Assembly (NCBI RefSeq): GCF_003818135.1 | Contig: NZ_RPOH01000030.1 | Span: 1 to 64,000, forward strand | Direction: 5' to 3' | DNA length: 64,000 bases | Source: Buttiauxella warmboldiae | Lineage (GTDB): Bacteria > Pseudomonadota > Gammaproteobacteria > Enterobacterales > Enterobacteriaceae | In this document: positions 53,382-63,198 of the stretch, piece after piece | Layout: each line of letters begins with the position of its first letter | How positions within the stretch are numbered: the first letter of the stretch is position 1 | The notes under the pieces: generated by a model | Database searches by the model: none | Told to the model about the DNA's origin: nothing | Seen by the model: the letters and a program-made list of their open reading frames with translations, nothing else | Position numbers and translations under genes: made by a program

Positions 53382-54749
53382 ATGCGCATTCATATTTTGG
53401 GTATTTGCGGCACGTTTATGGGCGGCCTCGCGATGCTGGCTCGCTCACTCGGCCATGAGGTGACTGGCTCTGACGCCAATGTGTACCCACCAATGAGCAC
53501 TCTGTTAGAAGAGCAGGGTATTGAATTGATTCAGGGTTACGATCCGGATCAGCTCGATCCACTGCCGGACCTGGTGATCATCGGTAACGCGATGACGCGT
53601 GGGAACCCCTGCGTCGAAGCGGTGCTGGAAAAAAGCATTCCTTACATGTCCGGCCCGCAGTGGCTGCATGATTTTGTGCTGCGCGACCGTTGGGTGCTGG
53701 CGGTGGCCGGAACGCATGGCAAAACCACCACTGCTGGGATGGTGACGTGGATTCTGGAAGCCTGCGGCTATAAGCCAGGCTTCGCGATCGGCGGCGTACC
53801 GGGTAATTTCGAGGTTTCTGCGCGTCTGGGCGACAGCCCATTTTTCGTGATCGAAGCGGATGAATATGACTGCGCCTTTTTCGATAAGCGTTCCAAATTT
53901 GTGCATTACTGCCCGCGCACGCTGATCCTCAATAACCTTGAGTTCGACCATGCGGATATTTTTGACGATCTGAAAGCTATCCAGAAGCAGTTCCACCATC
54001 TGGTGCGTATCGTGCCGGGGCAGGGGAAAATCATCTGGCCTGAAAGCGACACCAATATTAAGCAGACGCTGGCGATGGGCTGCTGGAGCGAGCAAGAGCT
54101 GGTGGGCGAACAAGGCCACTGGCAGGCGAAAAAACTGAACCCGGATGCCTCCAACTGGGAAGTGTATCTGGATGGCGAATGCGTCGGCGAAGTGCACTGG
54201 CAACTGGTTGGCGAGCACAATATGCATAACGGGCTGATGGCGATTGCCGCTGCGCGTCATGTGGGTGTGACGCCAGCTGACGCGGCCAAAGCCCTGGACA
54301 GTTTTGTCAATGCCCGCCGCCGCCTTGAGCTGCGCGGCGAAGAAAACGGCGTGACGGTATACGATGATTTCGCTCACCATCCCACGGCGATTCTGGCAAC
54401 GCTTGCCGCCCTGCGTGGCAAGGTGGGCGGCACGGCGCGTATTCTTGCCGTGCTTGAACCGCGTTCTAACACCATGAAAATGGGTCTGAGCAAAGACGAT
54501 CTTGCGCCATCTTTAGGCCGCGCAGACGAAGTGTTCCTGCTGCAACCGCCGCATATTCCGTGGCAGGTGGTAGAAGTTGCAGAAGCCTGTATTCAGCCTG
54601 CGCACTGGAGCGCGGATGTCGACACGCTGGTGGATATGGTGGTGAAAACCGCCCAGCCTGGCGACCATATTCTGGTGATGAGCAACGGTGGTTTCGGGGG
54701 GATTCATCAGAAATTGCTGGATGGGTTAGCGAAGAAAGCGGAGCAGTAA
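53382..54749 (+). CDS. mpl: UDP-N-acetylmuramate:L-Ala-gamma-D-Glu-meso-DAP ligase
   Basis: A 455-aa Mur-ligase family enzyme that recycles the cell-wall tripeptide by joining it to UDP-MurNAc. N-terminal Rossmann start MRIHILGICGTFMGG; ATP loop GTHGKTTTAG at about 111-120; central NNLEFDHADIF and C-terminal DDFAHHPTAI. ATG 53382 with GAAAGGATGG upstream matches E. coli Mpl (457 aa); an open frame upstream is unconserved. Confidence 0.97.
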   Translation: MRIHILGICGTFMGGLAMLARSLGHEVTGSDANVYPPMSTLLEEQGIELIQGYDPDQLDPLPDLVIIGNAMTRGNPCVEAVLEKSIPYMSGPQWLHDFVLRDRWVLAVAGTHGKTTTAGMVTWILEACGYKPGFAIGGVPGNFEVSARLGDSPFFVIEADEYDCAFFDKRSKFVHYCPRTLILNNLEFDHADIFDDLKAIQKQFHHLVRIVPGQGKIIWPESDTNIKQTLAMGCWSEQELVGEQGHWQAKKLNPDASNWEVYLDGECVGEVHWQLVGEHNMHNGLMAIAAARHVGVTPADAAKALDSFVNARRRLELRGEENGVTVYDDFAHHPTAILATLAALRGKVGGTARILAVLEPRSNTMKMGLSKDDLAPSLGRADEVFLLQPPHIPWQVVEVAEACIQPAHWSADVDTLVDMVVKTAQPGDHILVMSNGGFGGIHQKLLDGLAKKAEQ

Positions 54750-54760
54750 TGCGAAAACAA

Positions 54761-54818
54761 CCCTCTTCCTGAGGAAGAGGGGATAGCCCGGTTTTCTCCT
54801 TCTCCCTACGGGAGAAGG
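54761..54818. repeat. Tandem hairpins of the CTCTCCC/GGGAGAG intergenic family
   Basis: Two palindromes stand in a row: CCCTCTTCC/GGAAGAGGG (54761-54781) and CCTTCTCCC/GGGAGAAGG (54798-54818, loop TAC), followed by CCGGGATGACGG. This is the dispersed enterobacterial repeat type also hinted at beside mscM. They lie between convergent mpl and yjgA and may end both transcripts. Confidence 0.7.
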
Positions 54819-54836
54819 CCGGGATGACGGGGATTG

Positions 54837-55388
54837 TTAACCCTGGCTTTCGGCCAGCTCGCGCAGATAGGAGAAAATCTGGCGGTAAGATTTTGGCGGC
54901 TTATTCGTTGCCTTCTCTTTTTGTGCGTTGCGTATCAGCACGCGCAGTTGCTGGCGGTCAGCTTCCGGGTAAAGTTTTAACACTTCGGTCATCGCATCAT
55001 CACCTTCTTCAACCAGGCGGTCACGCAAAGCTTCCAGTTTATGGAACAGCGCAACCTGCTGGTTGTGACGGTTTTTCAGCTTGTCCAGCGCCACACGGAT
55101 CGGGTCCATATCGCGCGAACGCATCATTTTGCCAATCAACTGAACCTGGCGGCGACGGCCTTCTTTTTTGATTTTCTGTGCAAGATCAATCGCGGCACGT
55201 AAATCTTCATCCAGAGGGATTTTGTCGAGCGCGTTCTTACCCAGGTCCATCAGCTCCATACCCAGGCGTTTTAATTCCTCGGCATCACGCTTAATTTCGC
55301 TTTTACTGACCCAGATAATCTCATCATCTTCGTCTTCATTTTCGTTATCTGGTACGTCGTCGAGCCAGTCATCGGGCTGCTTAGTCAT
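54837..55388 (-). CDS. yjgA: Ribosome biogenesis factor DarP (YjgA)
   Basis: A 183-aa, charged helical protein that associates with 50S precursors and helps late assembly around the peptidyl-transferase centre. The N-terminus is strongly acidic ([14 protein letters not shown]), followed by [18 protein letters not shown] and a basic helical body ending [11 protein letters not shown]. Length equals the E. coli protein. It is divergent from pmbA. Confidence 0.95.
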   Translation of the reverse strand: MTKQPDDWLDDVPDNENEDEDDEIIWVSKSEIKRDAEELKRLGMELMDLGKNALDKIPLDEDLRAAIDLAQKIKKEGRRRQVQLIGKMMRSRDMDPIRVALDKLKNRHNQQVALFHKLEALRDRLVEEGDDAMTEVLKLYPEADRQQLRVLIRNAQKEKATNKPPKSYRQIFSYLRELAESQG

Positions 55389-55487
55389 ATTAGGCTCCTT
55401 AAAAAAAGTGGCTAATTCTACCAGTAAAGCCTGTGCACTGCGAAATTGTTCTGTTCTGGGTTAGACTTAATTCACTCACCTTACATT

Positions 55488-56840
55488 ATGGCAGTCGCGA
55501 TGAAAGTAAACACGCAAGTAGCACAACAACGTCAGATTCTGGAACAAGCGGTATCTCAGGCGCTGGAACTGGCTTCCGCTCGCTCCGACGGCGCAGAAGT
55601 TGCCGTCAGTAAAACCACGGGTATTAGCGTCAGCACACGATACGGTGAGGTGGAAAACGTCGAATTTAACAGCGATGGTGCGCTTGGCATCACCGTTTAT
55701 CATCAAAACCGTAAAGGTAGCGCCTCCACCACCGATCTGAGCCCGGACGCCGTAGCGCGCACCGTGCAGGCGGCGCTGGATATCGCCCGTTACACCTCTC
55801 CGGATCCGTATGCGGGCCTGGCAGATAAAGAGCTGCTGGCTTTTGAAGCACCCGATTTGGATCTCTTCCACCCGACAGAAATGGATGCCGACCGCGCCAT
55901 TGAGCTGGCGGCTCGCGCTGAAAACGCCTCGTTGAACGTTGATAAACGCATCAACAATACCGAAGGCGGCAGCTTCAATAGCCACTATGGGATCAAAGTG
56001 TTCGGTAACAGTAACGGGATGCTGCAAAGCTACTGTTCTACGCGCCATTCCCTCTCCAGCTGCGTGATTGCGGAAGTTGATGGTGAGATGGAACGCGATT
56101 ATGCCTACACCATCGGCCGTGCCATGGACGATCTGGATAGCCCGGAATCGGTGGGTGCCGAGTGTGCTCGTCGCACGGTTGCACGCCTGTCGCCGCGTAA
56201 ACTGTCGACGATGAAAGCGCCGGTTATTTTTGCGGCTGAAGTGGCAACGGGCCTGTTCGGGCACCTGGTCGGCGCGATTGCTGGCGGTTCGGTTTACCGT
56301 AAATCGACCTTCCTGCTGGATTCTCTTGGCAAGCAAATATTGCCGCAATGGCTGACTATTGAAGAGCACCCGCATCTGCTCAAAGGACTGGCTTCCACCC
56401 CCTTTGACAGCGAAGGCGTGCGCACGCAGCGCCGTGACATTATCAAAGATGGCATCCTGCAACAGTGGTTGCTCACCAACTACTCCGCTCGTAAACTGGG
56501 TCTGCAAAGTACGGGGCATGCGGGCGGCATTCATAACTGGCGTATTGAAGGACGCGGGCTGGATTTCGCCGGCATGCTGAAAGAAATGGGCACCGGTCTG
56601 GTGGTGACGGAGCTGATGGGCCAGGGTGTAAGCGGCATTACCGGGGACTATTCTCGCGGTGCGTCCGGTTTCTGGGTCGAGAACGGCGAAATTCAATATC
56701 CGGTGAGCGAAATCACGATTGCCGGAAATCTTAAAGATATGTGGCGTGAAATGGTCACGGTGGGTAGCGATATTGAAAAACGCAGCAATATTCAGTGTGG
56801 TTCAGTACTGCTACCGGAGATGAAGATCGCCGGTCAGTAA
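55488..56840 (+). CDS. pmbA: Metalloprotease subunit TldE (PmbA)
   Basis: A 450-aa subunit that works with TldD in a heterodimeric metalloprotease, matures microcin-type peptides and degrades CcdA in E. coli. The TldE subunit lacks the HExxxH metal site, which TldD supplies. Features: [30 protein letters not shown] and C-terminal [19 protein letters not shown] 55488 gives [15 protein letters not shown]. tldD is not in this window. Confidence 0.96.
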   Translation: MAVAMKVNTQVAQQRQILEQAVSQALELASARSDGAEVAVSKTTGISVSTRYGEVENVEFNSDGALGITVYHQNRKGSASTTDLSPDAVARTVQAALDIARYTSPDPYAGLADKELLAFEAPDLDLFHPTEMDADRAIELAARAENASLNVDKRINNTEGGSFNSHYGIKVFGNSNGMLQSYCSTRHSLSSCVIAEVDGEMERDYAYTIGRAMDDLDSPESVGAECARRTVARLSPRKLSTMKAPVIFAAEVATGLFGHLVGAIAGGSVYRKSTFLLDSLGKQILPQWLTIEEHPHLLKGLASTPFDSEGVRTQRRDIIKDGILQQWLLTNYSARKLGLQSTGHAGGIHNWRIEGRGLDFAGMLKEMGTGLVVTELMGQGVSGITGDYSRGASGFWVENGEIQYPVSEITIAGNLKDMWREMVTVGSDIEKRSNIQCGSVLLPEMKIAGQ

Positions 56841-56899
56841 ATTAAGGGTAACGGGTGCGACCTGCCGCACCCTTTTAATACAATAAAAAAGGTGAGTAC

Positions 56900-57286
56900 A
56901 TGCGAAAGCAACTGATAGCAATATTGGCAGTATCGTCCGTGCTATTTACTGGCACAGTCATGGCTAAAGATGTGGGCGAAGATATGGATACCATCGCCGA
57001 AAACTACAAAGTTGTGCTAAAAACCGCTGACGCGGCTGAGTTAAAAACCTCGCTTAACAACATGCGCGCCGCGGCAGTCGATGCGCAAAAAAACACCCCG
57101 CCAAAACTTGAAAATAAAGCTTCAGATAGCCCAGAGATGAAAGATTATCGCCACGGTTTTGATCTGCTGATTGGCCAGATTGACGGCGCGTTAAAACTCG
57201 CCAACGAAGGTAAAGTGAAGGAAGCCCAGGCGGCGGCCGAAGAGTTTAAGACGACGCGTAACGCCTACCATAAAAAATACCGCTAG
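56900..57286 (+). CDS. cybC: Soluble cytochrome b562
   Basis: A 128-aa periplasmic four-helix-bundle haem protein. The signal peptide ends at residue 22 (TVMA). The axial haem ligands are Met7 (KDVGEDM) and His102 (NAYHKKYR) of the mature chain, both present. An AAAAAGGTGAG site precedes the ATG, 59 nt after pmbA. Many laboratory E. coli have a disrupted cybC; here it is intact. Confidence 0.96.
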   Translation: MRKQLIAILAVSSVLFTGTVMAKDVGEDMDTIAENYKVVLKTADAAELKTSLNNMRAAAVDAQKNTPPKLENKASDSPEMKDYRHGFDLLIGQIDGALKLANEGKVKEAQAAAEEFKTTRNAYHKKYR

Positions 57287-57295
57287 AGTGACTCA

Positions 57296-57321
57296 ATCAG
57301 GCTCTGTTTTCAGAGCCTGAT
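57296..57321 (+). terminator. Hairpin after cybC
   Basis: ATCAGGCTCTG (57296-57306) and CAGAGCCTGAT (57311-57321) form a perfect 11-bp stem with a TTTT loop. Likely transcript end. Confidence 0.75.
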
Positions 57322-57381
57322 GCAAACTGATGATAAACCCTATATGTTTCGCAAAACGAGCATAGGCTATCAATAAAAAAC

Positions 57382-57520
57382 GGTAATGTTTCCAATTAGT
57401 AGAACATGAATTTTTCGATCAAGGCACCGATAACTTTTTCGTGGATCTCGCTGAGCGCGAGAAGCAAATCGTTTTACGCGCCAGCCGCTTAATACGGGTG
57501 TGCAGGGTCAGGTTGCCTTG
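57382..57520 (-). mobile_element. IS1-family remnant: inverted repeat and InsB C-terminus
   Basis: The left edge (57382 onward) reads GGTAATGTTTCCAATTAGT, close to the IS1 right end GGTAATGACTCCAACTTA. On the minus strand the frame ending at TAA 57396-57398 encodes NLTLHTRIKRLARKTICFSR and a tail ending EKFMFY, the C-terminus of an IS1-type InsB transposase. About 140 bp remain; the rest of insB, insA and the other inverted repeat are gone. Confidence 0.8.
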
Positions 57521-57719
57521 GTGGCTCGCCGGGACGGGTGCGGATAATCTCCCGCATTATATTTAATGGACGTTCGCCAGCAACTGACCTCCAGAGAACG
57601 CCGATGCCGAGAGCTGGCCGGGCGACCATTTACCCCGCGCGCTCTGCCGTCCACCGAACGTCCCGCACTCAGAGGGATTGAGCTAGCTTTGCAGGCTGTC
57701 AGCTAGTATCTGTGCTTCA
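57521..57719. other. Unassigned scar sequence beside the IS1 remnant
   Basis: About 200 nt, GC-rich, unlike the flanking A+T-rich spacers. A 46-codon open frame (57566-57706, plus strand) is present, but it has no ribosome site and nothing recognisable. No feature is supported. Confidence 0.4.
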
Positions 57720-58021
57720 CTACAGCTCATAGGGAGACAGATCATTCTCATAGTCTTGTCCTCCATGCCATATACCAGCCACAGTTACCATCTCTTCATC
57801 TACGATGAAGGCGATAACGGTTCTTTTACGGTAGTTCGTTACTCTGAGTCCCGGCAGGATATCATCCCGTCGGTTTCCTCTATGTGGGAACTGCTCCAGT
57901 GATTCACAGTAGCTGACAACATTTTCTGTATATTTGAGCGCTGTATCCGGTGTGGCTGCTTTCGCTATATATCTGTAAGTTGTTCTTCTGCCTCTGGGGC
58001 GAACACCACTCTGTAATCCAT
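57720..58021 (-). pseudogene. Frameshifted ParE/RelE-type toxin
   Basis: From ATG 58021 (minus strand) the frame reads MDYRVVFAPEAEEQLTDI and then a stop. A second frame continues YRYIAKAATPDTALKY and ends in GIWHGGQDYENDLSPYEL before TAG at 57720. The pieces are the start and the bulk of a ParE-superfamily toxin. The span is 302 nt, not a multiple of 3. The fusion point reads ACAGATATATAGCG; a second copy of the 10-mer ACAGATATAT would restore one 312-nt frame with LTDIYRYIA. The antitoxin gene upstream is intact. Confidence 0.8.
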
Positions 58022-58072
58022 TATTCCTCTCCGGTAGCCTTCCTGTGCTCGGCTTTTAGCCTACTCCTGATA

Positions 58073-58300
58073 TCAGTTACCACTGAGGCTTTCGGTTTCG
58101 CCACGTTGCAGGGCTTCCCATGCGGGAACTACCTGCTCATTCAGCCATTTTTCCACTGCATTATCCCGTGCCATCAGCGCCCGAAGTCCTTCCCGGATAA
58201 CTTCACTTTCCGAGGCGTATTCGCCGCTGGCAACACGAGCTTTCACCTGCGCCGCCATTTCATTTGGCAGCGTGATGCTCATCTGCTGTGTTGTTCTCAT
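58073..58300 (-). CDS. ParD-type antitoxin (ribbon-helix-helix)
   Basis: A 75-aa protein. The N-terminal beta strand MSITLPNEM and helices (VASGEYASESEVIREGLRAL) form a ribbon-helix-helix domain; the acidic C-terminal tail would bind the ParE toxin. AAGGGG lies upstream of ATG 58300. It precedes the broken toxin by about 50 nt on the same strand, the usual antitoxin-toxin order. It may now serve only as a self-repressor or anti-addiction factor. Confidence 0.88.
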   Translation of the reverse strand: MRTTQQMSITLPNEMAAQVKARVASGEYASESEVIREGLRALMARDNAVEKWLNEQVVPAWEALQRGETESLSGN

Positions 58301-58593
58301 TGGTAACCCCTTTCTTCCGCCAAGTAGGATTTAATCATACTCATCATCACTGTCATGTTCACTTTTCACACACTCCGCTGGATGGGTTTCCGTCAATACC
58401 GCCTTACTCTCCGGCATCTGAATACATTCTGTGGTTTTCCTGCCAGCCGTCTGTGTCATACAACGCTATCCGTATTGTTACTCTAAGGCTAACGATTGCT
58501 CCCCGAGCTTAATTGATGGTCGAACCAGTCAGGCGCACAATTTAACCAATCTAAAGCAAATCAAAAATGATTGGCTGAATCAGGAGGTTAAAT
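58301..58593 (+). promoter_or_regulatory. Spacer between parD and mdcA
   Basis: A 293-nt divergent spacer. It should hold the mdc promoter and the antitoxin's promoter. An inverted repeat CCAATC (58546-58551)/GATTGG (58569-58574) sits just before the mdcA ribosome site AGGAGG (58582-58587). No divergent mdcR gene is present, so the regulator, if any, lies elsewhere. Confidence 0.45.
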
Positions 58594-60249
58594 ATGAAGT
58601 CCTGGCAAACCCCGACACGAGTCTGGAACACACGCCGCACCGAGAAACAGCGTCGTATGGCTTCCACCAACGTGCAGGGCAAGGTTCTTCCCACCGAAAG
58701 CCTTGTCGATATGCTGGAAAAACTGATCGCCCCTGGCGATCGCGTGGTGCTTGAAGGCAATAACCAAAAACAGGCGGATTTTCTCTCCCGCATGTTGGCC
58801 GAAGTCAGCCCTGCCAAAGTTCACGACCTGCATATGATCATGCCGAGCGTCGGGCGCAGTGAACACCTTGATATTTTTGAAAAAGGTATCGCACGCAAGC
58901 TCGATTTCTCCTTCTCTGGCACCCAGAGCCTGCGCATTTCTCAGCTGCTTGAAGATGGTCAGTTAGAGATTGGTGCGATCCATACCTACATCGAACTCTA
59001 TTCCCGCCTGTATGTGGATCTCGCGCCGAACGTGGCGCTGATTGCCGGTTTCAAAGCCGACCGCAAAGGCAACCTGTATACCGGTGCCAGCACCGAAGAT
59101 ACCCCGGCGCTGGTGGAAGCCGCTGCTTTCCACGACGGTATTGTTATCGCCCAGGTTAACGAACTGGTTGACGATGAGTGCGACCTGCCGCGCGTGGATA
59201 TTCCGGGTTCGTGGATTGACTACGTGGTGGTTGCGGACAAACCGTTCTTTATCGAACCGCTGTTTACCCGCGACCCGCGTCTGATTAAGCAAGAACACAT
59301 TCTGATGGCGATGATGGCGATTAAAGGCATCTACGCTGAGCACAACGTGCAATCGCTTAACCACGGCATCGGTTTTAACACGGCCGCCATCGAGCTGCTG
59401 CTGCCCACTTACGGTGAACGGCTCGGCCTGAAGGGCAAAATCTGTAAACACTGGACGCTGAACCCGCACCCGACGTTGATCCCCGCTATCGAAAGCGGCT
59501 GGGTTGAAACCGTGCACTGCTTCGGCGGCGAGCTGGGGATGGAAGAGTACGTTCGCGCCCGTCCGGATGTGTTCTTTACCGGCGCTGATGGCTCAATGCG
59601 TTCCAACCGTGCGTTCTGCCAGCTGGCAGGCCAGTACGCGGTAGATATGTTTATCGGTTCCACCTTGCAGGTTGATGGTTACGCTAACTCCTCAACCGTG
59701 ACACGCGGTCGTCTGTCCGGCTTCGGCGGCGCGCCAAATATGGGCCATGACCCGCACGGTCGTCGCCACGCCACCGCCGCCTGGCTTGCGATGCAGGCTC
59801 AGCCAGACCTGATGCAACGTGGTCGTAAGCTTGTGGTGCAGATGGTTGAAACCTTCCAGGCAGGCGTTAAGCCAACCTTCGTTGAAAAACTCGATGCCGT
59901 TGAGGTAGCAAAAGCCTCGGCGATGCCGCTGGCTCCGGTAATGATCTACGGCGACGACGTGACTCACGTGCTGACGGAAGAAGGCATCGCTTATCTGTAT
60001 CGTGCTGAAAGCCTTGAGGAACGCCGGGCGATGGTGGCATCCGTTGCGGGTATTACCGATATCGGCCTGGGCGTTGACGCTAAGCGCGTCGCACAGCTGC
60101 GCCAGAGCGGAAAAGTGGTCTTCCCGGAAGACATGGGCATTCGCCGCACCGACGCGACCCGTTCCCTGCTGGCAGCCAGCAGCGTGGCGGATTTAGTCGA
60201 GTGGTCCGGCGGCCTGTATAACCCACCTGCGAAATTCCGGAGCTGGTAA
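58594..60249 (+). CDS. mdcA: Malonate decarboxylase alpha subunit (acetyl-ACP:malonate ACP transferase)
   Basis: A 551-aa subunit of the soluble biotin-independent malonate decarboxylase. It swaps the acetyl group on the acyl-carrier subunit MdcC for malonyl. It starts [15 protein letters not shown] and shows CoA-transferase-like segments such as [17 protein letters not shown]. Length equals Klebsiella MdcA. A perfect AGGAGG lies 6 nt before the ATG. It opens the mdc operon; mdcB starts in its stop codon (TAATG). Confidence 0.95.
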   Translation: MKSWQTPTRVWNTRRTEKQRRMASTNVQGKVLPTESLVDMLEKLIAPGDRVVLEGNNQKQADFLSRMLAEVSPAKVHDLHMIMPSVGRSEHLDIFEKGIARKLDFSFSGTQSLRISQLLEDGQLEIGAIHTYIELYSRLYVDLAPNVALIAGFKADRKGNLYTGASTEDTPALVEAAAFHDGIVIAQVNELVDDECDLPRVDIPGSWIDYVVVADKPFFIEPLFTRDPRLIKQEHILMAMMAIKGIYAEHNVQSLNHGIGFNTAAIELLLPTYGERLGLKGKICKHWTLNPHPTLIPAIESGWVETVHCFGGELGMEEYVRARPDVFFTGADGSMRSNRAFCQLAGQYAVDMFIGSTLQVDGYANSSTVTRGRLSGFGGAPNMGHDPHGRRHATAAWLAMQAQPDLMQRGRKLVVQMVETFQAGVKPTFVEKLDAVEVAKASAMPLAPVMIYGDDVTHVLTEEGIAYLYRAESLEERRAMVASVAGITDIGLGVDAKRVAQLRQSGKVVFPEDMGIRRTDATRSLLAASSVADLVEWSGGLYNPPAKFRSW

Positions 60250-61133
60250 TGAAACTACAGCCACAAATCGGGGCAGAAGGCAGCGCGCAATGGCTTGCAC
60301 GGGTTGCCACCCAAAGCCTGATTGCCGAAGTACGATTAAGCCCGAAACCCGGTCTTGTGGACAGCCGGGGAAACGGCGCCCATCAGGATCTGACTCTGGA
60401 TCTGATGGAGCGCTCGGCGCACAGCCTTTCCCCGACGTTTCATGCGTTGGCATTACAAAGCTGGCAGCGTCCGGCCGATATCGCGCTGCGCCAGCTGGTT
60501 GGCCGTTTAGGCCGTGCAGGCGAAGCTCAGATGATGGCGGCTACAGGCGGAGTTAATACTCACCGGGGCGCTATCTGGGCGCTCGGTTTGCTGGTTGCCG
60601 CGGCGGCAATGCACGGCTGTGAAGGCAGCAGCGCTGAGATTGCAGCGAGTGCTGCAAAACTTGCCTGCCTGCCGGACAGTGCCGCACCAAAAGTTTTCAG
60701 TAAGGGGTTACTCGCCACTCGCCGTTATAGCGTGCCCGGCGCGCGTGAAGAAGCGCAGCTTGGCTTTCCGCACATCATGCGTCTGGCCCTGCCGCAGCTG
60801 CGCCGCAGCCGTGCACAAGGCGCCGCTGAACAACAGGCACGCCTTGATGCGCTGATGGCCATTATGACATCGCTTAGCGATACCTGCGTGCTGTCGCGTG
60901 CCGGGCTTGAAGGCCTGGAAGCGATGCAACACGGCGCGCGTAGCGTGCTGGTCGCAGGCGGCACCGCCACCGTTGAAGGGCGTGCTGCTTTGGCCTGGCT
61001 TGATGCGCAAATGCTGGCGTTTAACGCATCGCCTGGCGGTGCCGCAGATTTACTGGCAGCCACGCTGCTGCTTGACCGCATCGCCTGCGATAACGCGACG
61101 ATTACCCCATTACCGCAACATTCACACTTTTAA
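60249..61133 (+). CDS. mdcB: Triphosphoribosyl-dephospho-CoA synthase MdcB
   Basis: A 294-aa CitG/MdcB-family enzyme that builds the precursor of the MdcC prosthetic group from ATP and dephospho-CoA. Family motifs: [35 protein letters not shown] and [12 protein letters not shown]. It overlaps mdcA by one base, so translation is coupled. Confidence 0.94.
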   Translation: MKLQPQIGAEGSAQWLARVATQSLIAEVRLSPKPGLVDSRGNGAHQDLTLDLMERSAHSLSPTFHALALQSWQRPADIALRQLVGRLGRAGEAQMMAATGGVNTHRGAIWALGLLVAAAAMHGCEGSSAEIAASAAKLACLPDSAAPKVFSKGLLATRRYSVPGAREEAQLGFPHIMRLALPQLRRSRAQGAAEQQARLDALMAIMTSLSDTCVLSRAGLEGLEAMQHGARSVLVAGGTATVEGRAALAWLDAQMLAFNASPGGAADLLAATLLLDRIACDNATITPLPQHSHF

Positions 61134-61142
61134 GAGGGTGTT

Positions 61143-61442
61143 ATGGAACACATTACGTTGTCATTTCCGGCAACTCACACCGTTAGCGGCAAAGCGCTGG
61201 CGGGTGTAGTTGGCTCCGGCGATATGGAAGTTTTGTTTACCGCGACTCAGGGCGACGTCCTGACTATCGCCATCACCACATCCGTGGATAACAGCGAACA
61301 GCGCTGGAAAGCCCTGTTTGAGCGCCTTGGTGCGCTGAGCAGCCTGCCTGCCGGGCAGATGCAAATCCACGATTTCGGTGCGACGCCAGGCGTGGCCCGT
61401 ATCCGCATCGAACAGGTTTTTGAAGAGGTGGCTCATGCGTAA
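61143..61442 (+). CDS. mdcC: Malonate decarboxylase acyl-carrier subunit MdcC
   Basis: A 99-aa carrier protein. Ser25 in VVGSGDMEVLF is the site that carries the 2'-(5''-phosphoribosyl)-3'-dephospho-CoA group in Klebsiella, and it is conserved here. It overlaps mdcD by 8 nt. Confidence 0.95.
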   Translation: MEHITLSFPATHTVSGKALAGVVGSGDMEVLFTATQGDVLTIAITTSVDNSEQRWKALFERLGALSSLPAGQMQIHDFGATPGVARIRIEQVFEEVAHA

Positions 61443-62268
61443 CGACAGCAGCTTTATCGAACTCAAAGCGCGTGAGCGTGCTCGTCTGCTGCTGGATGAC
61501 GGCAGCTTCCGCGAATTGCTCGATCCTTTTGCAGGCATCGTTTCCCCGTGGCTGGAAGCACAGGGCATTGTGGTGCAGTCCGATGACGGTATGGTGGTTG
61601 CCAAAGGCACCATTAACGGCGGCCCGGCGGTGGTGATTGCTATCGAAGGCGCTTTCCAGGGCGGCAGCATGGGCGAAGTTTCCGGCGCGAAAATGGCCGC
61701 AGCGCTTGAGCTGGCAGCCGAAGATAACCGCAACGGCATTCCGACTCAGGCCGTTTTATGCCTCGAAACCGGCGGCGTGCGCTTACAGGAAGCCAACCTC
61801 GGCCTGGCAGCGATTGCCGATATTCACGCAGCCATCGTTGATTTGCGCCGCTATACGCCGGTTATCGGCGTGGTAGCGGGCACCGTGGGTTGTTTTGGCG
61901 GCATGTCTATCGCCGCGGCACTGTGCAGCCATTTAATTGTGACTCGCGAAGCGCGTCTTGGCCTGAACGGGCCGCAGGTTATCGAACAGGAAGCGGGTAT
62001 CGACGAATACGATTCACGTAACCGTCCGTTTATCTGGAGCATGACCGGCGGCGAAGTTCGCTATGAAAGCGGCCTGGTGGAAACGCTGGTGGGCGATGGT
62101 GTTAACGCGGTTAAAGATGCAGTTAACGCGGCAATCGCGCAAGGCGTTCCGGCGCAACATCGCACCGATAACTATGCCTGGTATCTCGAACGCCTAAGCA
62201 ATTTCGACACTAAAAAACAGGCTGATGCCGAACAGATTAAACAGCTTTTTGGGGAGAAACGCGCATGA
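61435..62268 (+). CDS. mdcD: Malonate decarboxylase beta subunit MdcD
   Basis: A 277-aa carboxyltransferase-like subunit that with MdcE decarboxylates malonyl-S-ACP. Crotonase-fold features: FQGGSMGEVSGAKMAAALEL and VAGTVGCFGGMSIAAALCSH. ATG 61435 gives MRNDSSFIELKARERARLL and GAAGAGG lies upstream; the overlap with mdcC implies coupled synthesis. It overlaps mdcE by 4 nt. Confidence 0.95.
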   Translation: MRNDSSFIELKARERARLLLDDGSFRELLDPFAGIVSPWLEAQGIVVQSDDGMVVAKGTINGGPAVVIAIEGAFQGGSMGEVSGAKMAAALELAAEDNRNGIPTQAVLCLETGGVRLQEANLGLAAIADIHAAIVDLRRYTPVIGVVAGTVGCFGGMSIAAALCSHLIVTREARLGLNGPQVIEQEAGIDEYDSRNRPFIWSMTGGEVRYESGLVETLVGDGVNAVKDAVNAAIAQGVPAQHRTDNYAWYLERLSNFDTKKQADAEQIKQLFGEKRA

Positions 62269-63065
62269 GCCAGAAACTGAATCGCGCCGCCATTTGGTTG
62301 GACAAACTGACCGCCAGCGCACCGCGTATGGCTGGCCTGTGTGCTTCCGTTCAGGTTGCTGACGGCAACGTTGATGGCAAAGCCGCGCGTTTTATTGCCG
62401 TCGTACCGGATGAAAATAACCACTATCCACGCGCTAAAGGCGGTGAAGTCGGTCTGCTCGAAGGCTGGACGCTGGCGAAAGTGGTTAGCGAAACCATCGC
62501 CGAAGATGCTGATGCGGCAGAAAAACGCGCCATCGTGGCCGTTATCGACGTGCCGAGCCAGGCTTATGGCCGCCGCGAAGAAGCGTTTGGTATCCACCAG
62601 GCGCTGGCCGGTGCGGCAGCAGCTTATGCCAATGCGCGTCTGGCAGGCCACCCGGTGGTGGGCCTGATTGTTGGCAAAGCGATGTCCGGTGCGTTTCTGG
62701 CGCACGGCTACCAGGCAAACCGCCTGATTGCTTTCAACGATTCCGGCGTGATGATTCACGCGATGGGTAAAGAGTCCGCAGCACGTATCACGCTGCGTAC
62801 CGTGGAAGCGCTGGAAAAACTGGCCGCCACCATCCCGCCGATGGCCTATGACATCAGCAACTATGAAACCCTCGGCCTGTTATCTGCGCTGTTAGATATT
62901 GCCAGCCCGGAAGCGCCACAAAGTGCCGATATGGACAAGGTGAATGCAGCCCTGGCTACCGCGGTGCGCGAAGCTCGCAGCGATAACACGCTGAAAAACC
63001 GCCTGCATGCGGAAAACCGTCGTAGCTCAGCCCTGGTGCGTGAACGTATGCGCGCAGCCTGGTAA
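62265..63065 (+). CDS. mdcE: Malonate decarboxylase gamma subunit MdcE
   Basis: A 266-aa partner of MdcD in the decarboxylase active site. Features: DVPSQAYGRREEAFGIHQAL and GKAMSGAFLAHGYQANRL. The start ATGA overlaps the mdcD stop. After it comes a 133-nt gap before mdcF, the largest gap in the operon. Confidence 0.94.
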   Translation: MSQKLNRAAIWLDKLTASAPRMAGLCASVQVADGNVDGKAARFIAVVPDENNHYPRAKGGEVGLLEGWTLAKVVSETIAEDADAAEKRAIVAVIDVPSQAYGRREEAFGIHQALAGAAAAYANARLAGHPVVGLIVGKAMSGAFLAHGYQANRLIAFNDSGVMIHAMGKESAARITLRTVEALEKLAATIPPMAYDISNYETLGLLSALLDIASPEAPQSADMDKVNAALATAVREARSDNTLKNRLHAENRRSSALVRERMRAAW

Positions 63066-63090
63066 AGACGGTTTAAAAAGACAGACCTGC

Positions 63091-63142
63091 CAGACGATCA
63101 CCCTGGGCGCCTTTAGAGCGCCCGGTAAAAATACATCGTCTG
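63091..63142 (+). other. Nested hairpin in the mdcE-mdcF gap
   Basis: An outer stem CAGACGAT (63091-63098)/ATCGTCTG (63135-63142) encloses an inner stem GGGCGC (63105-63110)/GCGCCC (63118-63123). There is no T-run directly after the inner stem, so it is more likely a stabilising or attenuating element than a full terminator. Confidence 0.6.
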
Positions 63143-63198
63143 AAAATACTCACCATCGCACCGGTGCTGGAATTCTTTTTTTAACTACAGGTGAAGTT

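Noticed and set aside
53505-54380. 291-codon open frame antisense to mpl
   Set aside because: Shadow of mpl; no ribosome site or family pattern.
55476-56696. 406-codon open frame antisense to pmbA
   Set aside because: It lies wholly within the conserved pmbA gene, has no recognisable domain, and arises from GC-rich codon use on the opposite strand.
57566-57706. 46-codon open frame beside the IS1 remnant
   Set aside because: No ribosome site, no recognisable motif, and embedded in scar sequence.
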